Source of the DNA: Nocardia aurantiaca
GTDB lineage: Bacteria > Actinomycetota > Actinomycetes > Mycobacteriales > Mycobacteriaceae
Assembly (NCBI RefSeq): GCF_009708175.1
Contig: NZ_WMBB01000020.1
Span: 33,741-97,740 of the forward strand
Direction of reading: 5' to 3'
Length of the DNA: 64,000 nt
In this document: positions 1 to 7,755 of the stretch, piece after piece
Position numbering within the stretch: the stretch's first letter is position 1
Layout: each line of letters starts with the position of its first letter
Translations under genes and position numbers: made by a program
The notes under the pieces: generated by a model
Databases searched by the model: none
What the model was told of the DNA's origin: nothing
Seen by the model: the letters and a program-made list of their open reading frames with translations, nothing else

Positions 1-97
1 ACCGGCACGACGGCTCTGGCGTGCGAGCTGTGAGCGCCGGTCCGGAATGCGCGGGGCTGTCGGACCTGGACAATTCACCCGCTGCTGGCACATCCCC

Positions 98-205
98 ATG
101 AAGGCCACGATCATCGCCGCCGCCGAGGCCGATCGCCGGGCGGCGCGCCGCGCGAAGACCATGGCGGCCGCGCTGATCCGCCCGCACCGATCCGCGGATA
201 TCTGA
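98..205 (+). CDS. possible small ORF or gene tail at left edge
   Basis: The frame is open from base 2 to a TGA at 203-205. From the ATG at 98 it would encode 35 residues rich in Ala and Arg. From base 98 onward almost every third codon position is G or C, as in the real genes here; upstream of 98 that bias is weaker. Another frame ends in TGA at 99-101, so ATG and TGA overlap as ATGA, the usual layout of coupled genes in this window. It may therefore be a tiny downstream cistron of a gene cut by the window edge, or the end of a longer gene. No family recognised. Confidence 0.25.
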   Translation: MKATIIAAAEADRRAARRAKTMAAALIRPHRSADI

Positions 206-379
206 CGGGCAACGCTGTCCGATCCAGGCTCTCATGAGGGTTCTCGCTGTGGCGCAGCGGTTTCCGCGGCTACTCGACTTGCGGCTCACTTCCGTGGGAA
301 GCGTCTCGCGCGCGATGTCGGCGGCCCGATACAGGTCGGCGGATCGGACGTGACGGGCCGGTCGGCTTAATCTCGATTC

Positions 380-1048
380 ATGGTGTCGGGGATGAACGGG
401 GCGGGGTTGCCGCCGAGTTTGGTGGAAGTGGCGACGCGACAGGTGCGGGCCGAGGTGCTCAGCGGGGTGTTCGAGCCCGGGGAGCGGATCGGGGAGGAGG
501 CGCTGTGCGCGCGGCTGGGGACCAGCCGGGCGCCGGTGCGGGAGGCGTTGCGACTGCTGGCTCAGGAGGGGCTGATCGAGCATGTGCCGCGGCGGGGGTT
601 CCGGGTGGCGGTGTGGTCGAAGACCGACATTCTGCAGCTGTTCGAATTGCGGCGGGTATTGGAGCGGCATGCCATCGACAGCGCGTTTCCGCTTCCGGCG
701 GACGGCGATCCGCTGCGGGAGGTGCGGGCGGCACTCGACCGGATGCGGGCGGCCGACGCCGCGGAGGACCTCATCGAGCGCGACAATGCCCATCGACGCT
801 TCCACGCCGCCATCGTGGCGCTGGCGGGCAACCGGCAGTTGAACCTGGCCTATGAGCCGATCCTGCTGAAGCTGCAGCTGCCGATGGCCCGCAATTTGCG
901 CACCGAGGCGCGGATCTCACAGCGACGCAGTGGAGTTCGCCGGCACGCCGAGCTGCTGGAGGCGCTGGAATGCGGTGATGCCGCCGTCGCGTCCGATGCG
1001 TTGCTGCGGCACGGGGAGCTGGCCTACCTGGACCTGGATATCGGCTAA
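380..1048 (+). CDS. GntR family regulator, FCD (FadR) subfamily
   Basis: A 222-residue one-component transcription factor. Residues about 15-80 form the GntR winged helix (TSRAPVREALRLLAQEGLI) and the rest is an all-helical FCD effector domain with the usual ligand/metal histidines (RRFHAAI, RRHAELLEAL). FCD regulators usually sense small carboxylates and repress neighbouring catabolic genes, so control of the amidase-hydrolase-permease operon 56 bases downstream is the natural inference. There is no Shine-Dalgarno sequence before ATG 380, but TAATCT at 368-373 sits at -10 distance, which suggests a leaderless message; ATG 392 is the alternative start. Confidence 0.9.
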   Translation: MVSGMNGAGLPPSLVEVATRQVRAEVLSGVFEPGERIGEEALCARLGTSRAPVREALRLLAQEGLIEHVPRRGFRVAVWSKTDILQLFELRRVLERHAIDSAFPLPADGDPLREVRAALDRMRAADAAEDLIERDNAHRRFHAAIVALAGNRQLNLAYEPILLKLQLPMARNLRTEARISQRRSGVRRHAELLEALECGDAAVASDALLRHGELAYLDLDIG

Positions 1049-1083
1049 CACAGCGGATACATTGCGAGACCGTCGATTTCACA

Positions 1084-1103
1084 TATTCTGTCGACAATCG
1101 ACA
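1084..1103 (+). promoter_or_regulatory. -10 element and palindromic operator before the amidase operon
   Basis: TATTCT at 1084-1089 fits a -10 hexamer. It runs directly into TGTCGACAATCGACA (1089-1103), a perfect inverted repeat of TGTCGA around a 3-bp centre, one base before ATG 1105. The operator would cover the start of transcription and the leader would be under 10 nt. The upstream GntR protein is the obvious candidate ligand; this is inference from position and symmetry. Confidence 0.5.
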
Positions 1104-1104
1104 A

Positions 1105-2490
1105 ATGCTGAACGGTCCCACGGTCGCGGAGATTCTGGCCTCACACGAGAGCGGCAGTGGCTCCCCGACCCACACCGCCACACGGGTCGCCGATGCCATC
1201 GCCGCGCGGGGCGCGGACGGCACCTGGATCACGCCGGTTCCGCGTGAGCAGTTGCTGGCCGCCGCGGCCGAGATCGAGCGCCGCCCCGGGGCGCGCACAC
1301 TACCGCTCTACGGTGTTCCGTTCGGTGTGAAGGACAGCATCGACGTGGCGGGCTGGCCCACCACCCTCGCCTGCCCCGACTTCGCCTACACAGCCGCCGA
1401 AACGGCGCCCGCGGTCCAGAGCCTGCTGGACGCGGGCGCACTGTTCGTGGGCAAGACCAATCTGGACCAGTTCGCGACGGGCCTCAACGGCACCCGCACG
1501 CCCTACCCGATTCCGCGCAGCGTCTACGGCGGTGAAATGATCTGCGGCGGTTCCAGTTCCGGGTCGGCACGTGCGGTGGCACTGGGCGAAGTTCCGTTCT
1601 GCGTGGCCACCGACACGGCCGGATCGGGCCGGGTGCCGGCCGCGCTCAACGGGATTCTCGGCTGGAAGCCGTCGCGCGGTCTCATCAGTGCGGTGGGCCT
1701 GGTGCCGGCGTGCAAATCACTGGACTGCATGACTCTGATGGCCACCACGGTGGAGGATCTGGACCGCGTCTTCGATGTGATCGCCGGCGTGGATTCGGAG
1801 GATCCGTGGAGCCGGGCGCGCGGGCCGCGCTTCGGCGGCGGTCCGCTGCGGGTCGGGCTGCCCGCCGTGACCGAGCTGGAGTTCTTCGGCGACGAGGTGT
1901 TCCGCGCCGCGCACCTCGGGGTGCGGGATCGGCTGGGAGGGTTTGGATTCGAGTGTGTACCGGCCACTCTCGAGCCCTTCCTGGCCGCGGGCGAACTGCT
2001 GTATCAAGGCCCGTGGGTGGCCGAGCGGCTGGTGGAGTTCGAGACCTTCCTCGAGGCCCGTCCCGGCTCGATCCTGCCGGTGATCCGCGAGATCCTCACC
2101 GGCGGGTTCCGATTCACCGCGGTCGAGGTGTTCCGCGCGCAGCAACGCCTGCAGGAGCTGCGCGCGACAGTGGCGCGGCTGTGGGTCGACGTCGATGTGA
2201 TGGTGGTGCCCACCATCGGCACCACCTTCACGGTCGCGCAGGTGCTGGCCGACCCCATTGCCACCAATACGATGCTGGGCCACTACACCCACTTCGGGAA
2301 TCTGCTGGATCTCACCGCGGTGTCGGTGCCCGTGGGCACCGCGGCGGACGGCCGCCCGCTGGCGGTGATGGTCTTCGGGCCCGCTCTCGCGGACGATACC
2401 GTGCTCGCGGCCGCCGCCCGCATCCTCGACGAGCCGCGCCCGGCGGTGGCGCATTCGGATCTCCGGCTCACACAGAAAGAACGACAATGA
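1105..2490 (+). CDS. amidase, allophanate-hydrolase (AtzF) type, short form
   Basis: Amidase-signature enzyme of 461 residues. The Ser-cisSer-Lys triad is readable: Lys76 in GVKDSID, the cis-Ser in GGSSSGSA (about 148-155) and the nucleophile Ser174 in DTAGSGRVPAA. GVPFGVKDSIDVAGWPTT and the strand after it resemble the amidase domain of AtzF/urea amidolyase, which splits allophanate into CO2 and ammonia. AtzF proteins are usually near 600 residues with a C-terminal domain; this one stops at the end of the amidase domain. It overlaps the next gene, a biuret-hydrolase-like enzyme, by ATGA, and biuret hydrolysis yields allophanate. The chemistry therefore fits, but the exact substrate is inferred. 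Confidence 0.8.
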   Translation: MLNGPTVAEILASHESGSGSPTHTATRVADAIAARGADGTWITPVPREQLLAAAAEIERRPGARTLPLYGVPFGVKDSIDVAGWPTTLACPDFAYTAAETAPAVQSLLDAGALFVGKTNLDQFATGLNGTRTPYPIPRSVYGGEMICGGSSSGSARAVALGEVPFCVATDTAGSGRVPAALNGILGWKPSRGLISAVGLVPACKSLDCMTLMATTVEDLDRVFDVIAGVDSEDPWSRARGPRFGGGPLRVGLPAVTELEFFGDEVFRAAHLGVRDRLGGFGFECVPATLEPFLAAGELLYQGPWVAERLVEFETFLEARPGSILPVIREILTGGFRFTAVEVFRAQQRLQELRATVARLWVDVDVMVVPTIGTTFTVAQVLADPIATNTMLGHYTHFGNLLDLTAVSVPVGTAADGRPLAVMVFGPALADDTVLAAAARILDEPRPAVAHSDLRLTQKERQ

Positions 2491-3185
2491 CGGCCGTCCA
2501 CCACATTCCGGCGCAACCCGCCGATTTCCCCTTCGCCCCCGACTCCCTCGCGCTGGTTGTCATCGACATGCAGCGTGATTTCCTGCTTCCCGGCGGCTTC
2601 GGCGAGAGCCTCGGTAATGACGTGGCCCTGCTGCGCGCCGTCATCGATCCGCTGGCGGCGCTGCTGGCCGCAGCCCGTGCGGCCGGGATACCCGTCATCC
2701 ACACCCGGGAGGGCCATCTGCCGGACCTTTCGGATTGCCCACCCGCGAAACTGTTGCGAGGCAATCCATCCCACCGCATCGGCGACGCGGGCCGATTCGG
2801 GCGCATCCTGATCCGCGGCGAGTACGGCCACGACATCATCGACGAACTGGCGCCCGCCGAGGGCGAGTTCGTGATCGACAAGCCCGGGAAAGGCGCGTTC
2901 TACGCCACCGAGCTGTCGGACGTGCTGGTACGCAACGGAATCCGCCATCTACTGATCACCGGCGTCACCACCGAGGTCTGTGTGCACACCACGGTCCGCG
3001 AAGCCAACGACCGCGGTTACGAGTGCCTGGTCGTCTCCGACTGTGTCGGTTCGTATTTCCCGGAGTTCCAGCGCGCCGGACTGGCCATGATCGCCGCGCA
3101 GGGCGGGATCTTCGGCTGGGTCGCCGATTCCGCGGCAGTCCGCGGCGCGCTCGAATCCGCCTTCTCTCCCATTCCGGCCCAGTGA
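2487..3185 (+). CDS. biuH: cysteine hydrolase of the isochorismatase fold, biuret hydrolase-like
   Basis: A 232-residue cysteine hydrolase with the family triad: Asp27 (VVIDMQRDF), Lys132 (DKPGKGAF) and Cys165 (TTEVCVHTT). Long stretches follow the biuret amidohydrolase pattern rather than generic isochorismatases: HTREGHLPDLSDCP, GRILIRGEYGHDIIDEL and REANDRGYECLVVSDC. BiuH converts biuret to allophanate and ammonia. ATG 2487 overlaps the stop of the AtzF-like amidase by ATGA, so the two are translationally coupled and would carry out consecutive steps. A permease gene follows after 12 bases. A ureidoacrylate- or malonamate-type amidase is the main alternative. Confidence 0.75.
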   Translation: MTAVHHIPAQPADFPFAPDSLALVVIDMQRDFLLPGGFGESLGNDVALLRAVIDPLAALLAAARAAGIPVIHTREGHLPDLSDCPPAKLLRGNPSHRIGDAGRFGRILIRGEYGHDIIDELAPAEGEFVIDKPGKGAFYATELSDVLVRNGIRHLLITGVTTEVCVHTTVREANDRGYECLVVSDCVGSYFPEFQRAGLAMIAAQGGIFGWVADSAAVRGALESAFSPIPAQ

Positions 3186-3197
3186 ACAGGAATTCCG

Positions 3198-4781
3198 ATG
3201 TCCGTCGAAACCCAACTGCCCGGTGAAACCGGCGCCACCGCACCCTTGTCGCTGCCGTGGTGGACCCGCGGCGACACCAATGCCTTCTTCGGCCTGTCGT
3301 TCAATATCCTTGTCAATGTCCTGACCCTCACCACGCTGTCCATCGCGGTGGTCAAGATCCCCAGCACCGATGTGCTGGGCACCGTGCTGCCCGCGCTCGG
3401 GGTCGCGCTGGTGCTGGGCAACCTCTACTACATGACGCTGGCGCGGCGACTGGCCCGGCGCGAGAGGCGGGCCACGGTCACGGCGCTGCCGTACGGCCCG
3501 AGCGTGCCGCACATGTTCATCGTGGTGTTCGTGGTCATGCTGCCGATCTATCTGAAGACGAACGACCCGATGAAGGCGTGGTCGGCAGGACTGGCCTGGG
3601 CCTTCATGATCGGTGTGATCGTTATGATCGGCGCGTTCGTGGGCCCTTCCATCCGCCGCATCACGCCGCGCGCCGCCATGCTGGGCACCCTCGCGGGCAT
3701 CTCCATCACCTTCATCGCCATGCGGCCCGCCGCCCAGATGTGGGAGGCGGCCTGGATCGGGTTGCCGGTGCTGGCCATCATTCTCATCGGCTTCTTCACC
3801 GATGTGCGGTTGCCGGGCAATGTGCCGATCGGACTGGCGGCGCTGCTGACGGGCACGGCCATCGGCTGGATCGGCGGTTACATGTCGGTGCCCGATGTCT
3901 CCAAGGCCGCGCACGACATCGCCCTAGGGCTGCCGGATCTGCGCCTGCACCTGCTCTTCGACGGACTGGCTCATCTGGCTCCGCTGCTGGCCACCGCGAT
4001 TCCCCTGGGCGTCTACAACTTCACAGAGGCCATGAGCAATGTGGAAAGCGCCGCCGCGGCGGGCGACAACTACAACCTCCGCAGTGTGCTGCTGGCCGAC
4101 GGGTTCGGCGCGATCATCGGATCCGGATTCGGATCCCCGTTCCCGCCGGCCGTCTACATCGGCCACCCCGGCTGGAAGGACGCGGGCGGGCGCACCGGCT
4201 ACTCCCTGGCCGGCGGCGCGATCATCGGGTTGATGTGTCTGCTGGGCCTTTTCGGAGTGCTCGCCACACTGCTGCCCATTCCGGCGATCGTGCCTATCCT
4301 GCTGTACATCGGTCTGCTGATCGGGGCACAGGCTTTCCAAGCGGTGCCGCGCCTGCACGCGGTGGCGGTCGTGGCCGCGCTCCTGCCGAACCTGGCGGAG
4401 TGGGGTGTCGGCCAGATCGACAATGCGCTCAGCGCGGCGGGCACCACCGCGGACAAGCTCGGCATGGGCGCGCTCGGGCAGGCCGGAGTGGTGTACGACG
4501 GACTGAAGACGCTCGGCGAGGGTGCGGTGCTGGCCGGGCTGGTGTTGGGCACGATGGTGACCTTTGTGCTCGAAAAGCGTTTCCGGGCAGCGGCTCTCGC
4601 CTCTTCAGTGGGAGCGGTGCTCAGTTTCGTGGGGTTGATCCATGCCGCCGAGGTCGGCTGGGCGGCCGCGCCGAAGGTCGCGCTCGGGTACCTGTTCTTC
4701 GGCCTGGTGTGCCTGGCCTGCTCGTTCCTGCGCCCCACCGTTACGGCTGGTCCAGCGCCGGCTGAACCGGTCGCGGGCTAG
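3198..4781 (+). CDS. NCS2 family nucleobase/ureide permease
   Basis: Integral membrane protein of 527 residues with about 12-14 hydrophobic segments, resembling the xanthine/uracil permease (NCS2) superfamily. Family-like features are a polar NFTEAMSNVESAAAAGDNYN segment in mid-protein, LLADGFGAIIGSGFGSPFPP after it, and repeated small-residue helices. It is third in the GntR-controlled operon, 12 bases behind the biuret-hydrolase-like gene, and is the probable uptake system for the ureide degraded by the two enzymes. NCS2 proteins carry purines, pyrimidines, urate or allantoin; biuret or a precursor is inferred from context only. Confidence 0.8.
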   Translation: MSVETQLPGETGATAPLSLPWWTRGDTNAFFGLSFNILVNVLTLTTLSIAVVKIPSTDVLGTVLPALGVALVLGNLYYMTLARRLARRERRATVTALPYGPSVPHMFIVVFVVMLPIYLKTNDPMKAWSAGLAWAFMIGVIVMIGAFVGPSIRRITPRAAMLGTLAGISITFIAMRPAAQMWEAAWIGLPVLAIILIGFFTDVRLPGNVPIGLAALLTGTAIGWIGGYMSVPDVSKAAHDIALGLPDLRLHLLFDGLAHLAPLLATAIPLGVYNFTEAMSNVESAAAAGDNYNLRSVLLADGFGAIIGSGFGSPFPPAVYIGHPGWKDAGGRTGYSLAGGAIIGLMCLLGLFGVLATLLPIPAIVPILLYIGLLIGAQAFQAVPRLHAVAVVAALLPNLAEWGVGQIDNALSAAGTTADKLGMGALGQAGVVYDGLKTLGEGAVLAGLVLGTMVTFVLEKRFRAAALASSVGAVLSFVGLIHAAEVGWAAAPKVALGYLFFGLVCLACSFLRPTVTAGPAPAEPVAG

Positions 4782-4863
4782 GTCTGCGGGATCGAGGCGC
4801 AGGAGTCGGCATCGAGGGCGAAGGCCCAGGCCACGCCCTCTCTGGCGGTGCGGGTGGCGGATG

Positions 4864-5040
4864 TTACCCGGTCTGATCCATCTCCTCCAGAAAAATCCGC
4901 AACCCCTCCCCGATCTTCCCCGCGGCATTCTCCAGCTGTTCCGGCGACAACGCCTTCCCGAACGACGCCGCCTTCAACAATTGCCGCTGCACCTCTTTGA
5001 GGTTCATCGTCGCCCAGTCGCGTCGTGAGAGTTCCGGCAT
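4864..5040 (-). CDS. small protein behind a LexA-type box
   Basis: A 58-residue ORF starting at ATG 5040 (MPELSRRDWATMNLKEVQRQ), with a second possible start at ATG 5007. The sequence is amphipathic and helical (LLKAASFGKALSPEQLENAA, then an acidic tail) and does not match a family I know. A near-consensus actinobacterial SOS box lies 22 bases upstream at 5062-5077, and TATCGT about 8 bases before the ATG could be a -10 of a leaderless transcript. The frame stays open upstream to 5157, but that stretch contains the box, so I prefer the short form. Function unknown; DNA-damage induction is a prediction. Confidence 0.5.
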   Translation of the reverse strand: MPELSRRDWATMNLKEVQRQLLKAASFGKALSPEQLENAAGKIGEGLRIFLEEMDQTG

Positions 5041-5061
5041 GGCCCGGAACGATACCTCGAG

Positions 5062-5077
5062 TAGAACGTTTGTTCGA
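5062..5077 (-). promoter_or_regulatory. LexA (SOS) box
   Basis: TAGAACGTTTGTTCGA matches the actinobacterial LexA consensus TCGAACnnnnGTTCGA at 11 of 12 defined positions, including the invariant GAAC-N4-GTTC core. On the minus strand it overlaps the -35/spacer region of a plausible promoter for the 58-residue ORF that starts at 5040. The nearest rightward gene starts 250 bases away. Confidence 0.6.
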
Positions 5078-5328
5078 GTCCTGTTTTCGGCCATCGGCCC
5101 CGCTATCGAAACGAGAGGCTTGCCCCTGGCCGGAACCGGTCTCGGCGTCCGGCCCATCGGCGCGCCCGCACTCCGTTACCACACGCCCCGACGCCCTCTA
5201 ACGTTCCGCCGCACGGCGCACCGAAAATCGAATGGGGCCGCGCATGGCCCACGAACCGAAACACCACACGCACCCGCGCCTTCGCCGCGGCAACCCAACC
5301 ACACCGATCGAACGGAACCCTCACCCGC

Positions 5329-5742
5329 ATGGCCTCCATCCGCCACGAGATCGCGATAAACGCTTCCCCACAACATGTGTGGGATGTCCTGCGCGATGTC
5401 GGCGCCGTCCATGACCGACTGCTACCCGGCCGGGTGGCCGATACCCGGCTCGAGGGCCCGCACCGGTTCCTCGCCTTCCCGGACGGACACATCATCCGCG
5501 AATTGCTCATCACCATCGACGACGACACCCGCCGCCTGGTCTACTCGGTCCGCGAAGGAGCCCGTCCCGCGCTCGACTACCACCACGCGTCCTTCGAAGT
5601 CCACGCCGACGGCGCCCGATCCCGCCTGGTATGGACCACCGACGTCCTCCCCGACACCGCCGCCCCCGAAATCCGGATCCGCACCGGGTTCGGAATCGCC
5701 GAAATGAAGCAGGCGATCGAAGCATCCGCCGACCCCGACTGA
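5329..5742 (+). CDS. SRPBCC (polyketide cyclase/START-like) family protein
   Basis: A 137-residue single-domain protein with the helix-grip pattern: opening strand SIRHEIAINASPQHVWDVLRD, central strands around GPHRFLAFPDGHIIRELLIT and RLVYSVREG, then SRLVWTTDVLPD and a C-terminal helix (GIAEMKQAIEA). Members bind hydrophobic ligands or act as dehydratases, cyclases or Hsp90-ATPase-activator relatives; no catalytic residues stand out. No strong ribosome site precedes ATG 5329. It reads toward the ECF41 sigma factor gene 120 bases downstream, but that gene has its own promoter, so a shared operon is not needed. Confidence 0.8.
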   Translation: MASIRHEIAINASPQHVWDVLRDVGAVHDRLLPGRVADTRLEGPHRFLAFPDGHIIRELLITIDDDTRRLVYSVREGARPALDYHHASFEVHADGARSRLVWTTDVLPDTAAPEIRIRTGFGIAEMKQAIEASADPD

Positions 5743-5795
5743 TTCGACGGCAGAGACCTCCTGCGACCCACTTCAAGATCAATTACGGGTCCCGG

Positions 5796-5822
5796 TGTCA
5801 CAGAACGGACGGGGGCGGTGTC
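5796..5822 (+). promoter_or_regulatory. ECF41-type promoter of the first sigma factor gene
   Basis: TGTCACA (5796-5802), a 16-bp spacer, then TGTC (5819-5822). ECF41 sigma factors are known to recognise TGTCACA-N16-CGTC, so this differs at one position of the -10. It lies 41 bases before the sigma factor start, consistent with autoregulation. Confidence 0.65.
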
Positions 5823-5862
5823 TAGTGGGTGACACGGTGGAGACTGAGGACAGGAGCCAGCC

Positions 5863-6750
5863 ATGACCGGAACCACGGCCGCGACCGAGGCGTTCGTCGC
5901 GCAGCGGAACCTGCTGTTCACGGTGGCCTACGAGATGCTCGGGTCGGCGGCCGACGCCGAGGACGTGCTGCAGGAGACGTGGCTGCGGTGGACCGGTGTC
6001 GACCTCGACACGGTGCTGGATCAGCGGGCGTACCTGGTGCGGATCACCACCCGGCAGGCGCTGGTGCGGCTGCGGACGCTGGGGCGGCGCAAGGAGTCCT
6101 ATGTCGGGCCGTGGCTGCCCGAACCGCTGCTGACCACGCCGGACGTGGCCGAGGACATCGAACTGGCCGAGAGCGTCTCGATGGCCATGCTGCTGGTGCT
6201 CGAAACGCTCACGCCGACCGAGCGGGCGGTGTTCGTGCTGCGCGAGGTGTTCGATCTGCCCTATGACGAGATCGCCGAGGCCGTCGACAAGACACCGGCC
6301 GCGGTGCGTCAGATCGCCCATCGCGCCCGCTCGCACGTCGCGTCGCGCCGGCCGCGCGGGGTCGTGTCCCCGGCGGAGACCCGCGGCGTGCTCGAGGCCT
6401 TCCAGCGCGCCCTCGAAACCGGTGACCTGCAGGGACTGCTCGATCTGCTGGCGCCCGACGTGGTCGCCCTGGGCGACGGCGGCGGCATCAAACAGGCGCT
6501 GCCGCGACCCATTACCGGCGCGCACCAGGTGGCGCGGCTGTTCACCAAGGGCTGGAGGATCTTCGAGCCGGAGCTGGCGATCGAACCGGCCATGGTCAAT
6601 GGCCATCCGGCGCTGGTCTTCCGGCACGGCGACGAGGTCGACGCCGTCCTGGCGATCCGCATCGACGACGGGCTCATCACCGGGTTCTACACGGTGCGCA
6701 ACCCGGAGAAGCTGTCGCACATGGAGCAGGAAACCGCGCTGAGCCGCTGA
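5863..6750 (+). CDS. ECF41-type RNA polymerase sigma factor with C-terminal SnoaL-like domain
   Basis: Sigma factor of 295 residues. Sigma region 2 is at about 10-75 (FTVAYEMLGSAADAEDVLQE) and region 4 at about 110-165 (LTPTERAVFVLREVFDLPYDEIAEAV). A SnoaL/NTF2-like domain fills the last 120 residues. The linker motif YVGPWLPEPLL and DGGGIKQA in the extension are ECF41 hallmarks; in this group the extension replaces an anti-sigma factor and tunes activity. A TGTCACA-N16-TGTC promoter lies just upstream. The close paralogue at 18033 has the usual carboxymuconolactone-decarboxylase partner; here no such partner is adjacent, the nearest redox gene being the convergent SDR at 6878. Confidence 0.92.
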   Translation: MTGTTAATEAFVAQRNLLFTVAYEMLGSAADAEDVLQETWLRWTGVDLDTVLDQRAYLVRITTRQALVRLRTLGRRKESYVGPWLPEPLLTTPDVAEDIELAESVSMAMLLVLETLTPTERAVFVLREVFDLPYDEIAEAVDKTPAAVRQIAHRARSHVASRRPRGVVSPAETRGVLEAFQRALETGDLQGLLDLLAPDVVALGDGGGIKQALPRPITGAHQVARLFTKGWRIFEPELAIEPAMVNGHPALVFRHGDEVDAVLAIRIDDGLITGFYTVRNPEKLSHMEQETALSR

Positions 6751-6877
6751 GTCCGGCTACCCGGCCGGGTCGTTCGGGTACGCGTCCACGGCGCTGCGGG
6801 CCGGATCGGCCATGCGGGCGCCGTAGGACTCGTGCCCGCCGCCAGCGAATTCCGTTGCGCGCCTTTGCCGCTGGCAG

Positions 6878-7630
6878 TCAGCCGCGACCGATGTACGGCA
6901 TACCCGTGGCCATGACCGTCAAGAACGGAACATTGACCTCGAGCGGCAGAGCGACGGTTTGAACCACCAGCGCGGCCACATGTGATGCGTCCATCGTGGG
7001 TTCGGGCCGGACACTCCCATCCGCCTGCAACGAGCCCGCCGCGATACCGGCGGTGAGTTCGGTTGCGGCATTGCCGATATCGATCTGCCCTGCCGCGATA
7101 TCGTGCGCCCGCCCCTCCAACGCCAGCGCCTTGGTGAGTCCGGTGAGGCCGTGCTTACTGGCCGCGTAAGCGACGGTATTCGGCCGCGGAGTGTGAGCGG
7201 AGATCGACCCGTTGTTGATGATCCGCCCGCCCCGCGGCGTCTGTGTCCTCATGAGCCGAAACGCGGCCTGCGCGCATAGAAACGCCCCGGTGAGGTTGAT
7301 ATCGACGACCTGCTTCCAGTCCTGCACCGACACCTCGTCGATCGGCTGCGAGGGACCGAAGATCCCGGCATTGTTGACCAGCACGTCCAGCCGTCCCCAC
7401 CGCTGCACGATGTGCGCGAAGACCGCGTTTACCGAGGCGGAATCGGTGACATCGGCCCGCACGGCCTCCGCACTCCCGGGTCCGGGCGCCGACGCCACGG
7501 CCTCGTCCAGGGTCGCAGCCGTGCGCCCGACCGCTACGACCCGATGCCCGGCCGCCGTCAGCGCATGAGTCATGGCGCGCCCCAACCCGGTCCCGGCGCC
7601 GGTGACAAGAACGATCTTCGATGTGCTCAC
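6878..7630 (-). CDS. SDR family NAD(P)-dependent oxidoreductase
   Basis: A classical short-chain dehydrogenase of 250 residues starting at GTG 7630. Visible motifs are the cofactor loop TGAGTGLGRA near the N terminus, NNAG after the fourth strand (LDVLVNNAGIFGP), the catalytic Ser in NNGSISAHTP, and YAASK with the catalytic Tyr and Lys. VAVGRT after strand 2 suggests preference for NADP. The C-terminal third is unusual for FabG-like proteins (MDASHVAALVVQTVALPLEV). It is convergent with the ECF41 sigma gene and divergent from the polymerase gene. Substrate unknown. Confidence 0.85.
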   Translation of the reverse strand: MSTSKIVLVTGAGTGLGRAMTHALTAAGHRVVAVGRTAATLDEAVASAPGPGSAEAVRADVTDSASVNAVFAHIVQRWGRLDVLVNNAGIFGPSQPIDEVSVQDWKQVVDINLTGAFLCAQAAFRLMRTQTPRGGRIINNGSISAHTPRPNTVAYAASKHGLTGLTKALALEGRAHDIAAGQIDIGNAATELTAGIAAGSLQADGSVRPEPTMDASHVAALVVQTVALPLEVNVPFLTVMATGMPYIGRG

Positions 7631-7755
7631 GAAACCCGAGCGTATTCGACCCTCCGCGGGACTTCGCAACGCCATCGCAGCATGCGAACCCGCGTCGGCG
7701 CTGGCCACGGCCGATCGCGACGGCATTGTCCGTGCCTGCTGCGAGACTCATCGGT

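Noticed and set aside
1710..3185. 491-residue frame joining sequence antiphase to the amidase with the biuret-hydrolase-like gene
   Set aside because: The first 250 residues are an Arg/Gly-rich out-of-frame shadow of the amidase; homology begins at ATG 2487.
2949..3914. Long minus-strand ORF opposite the NCS2 permease
   Set aside because: Composition (Gly, Arg, His, Asp rich, no family pattern) is typical of antisense shadows in high-GC DNA.
6759..6770. ACCCGGCCGGGT palindrome after the first sigma factor gene
   Set aside because: It has no loop, no T-run, and palindromes of this GC content are common by chance here.
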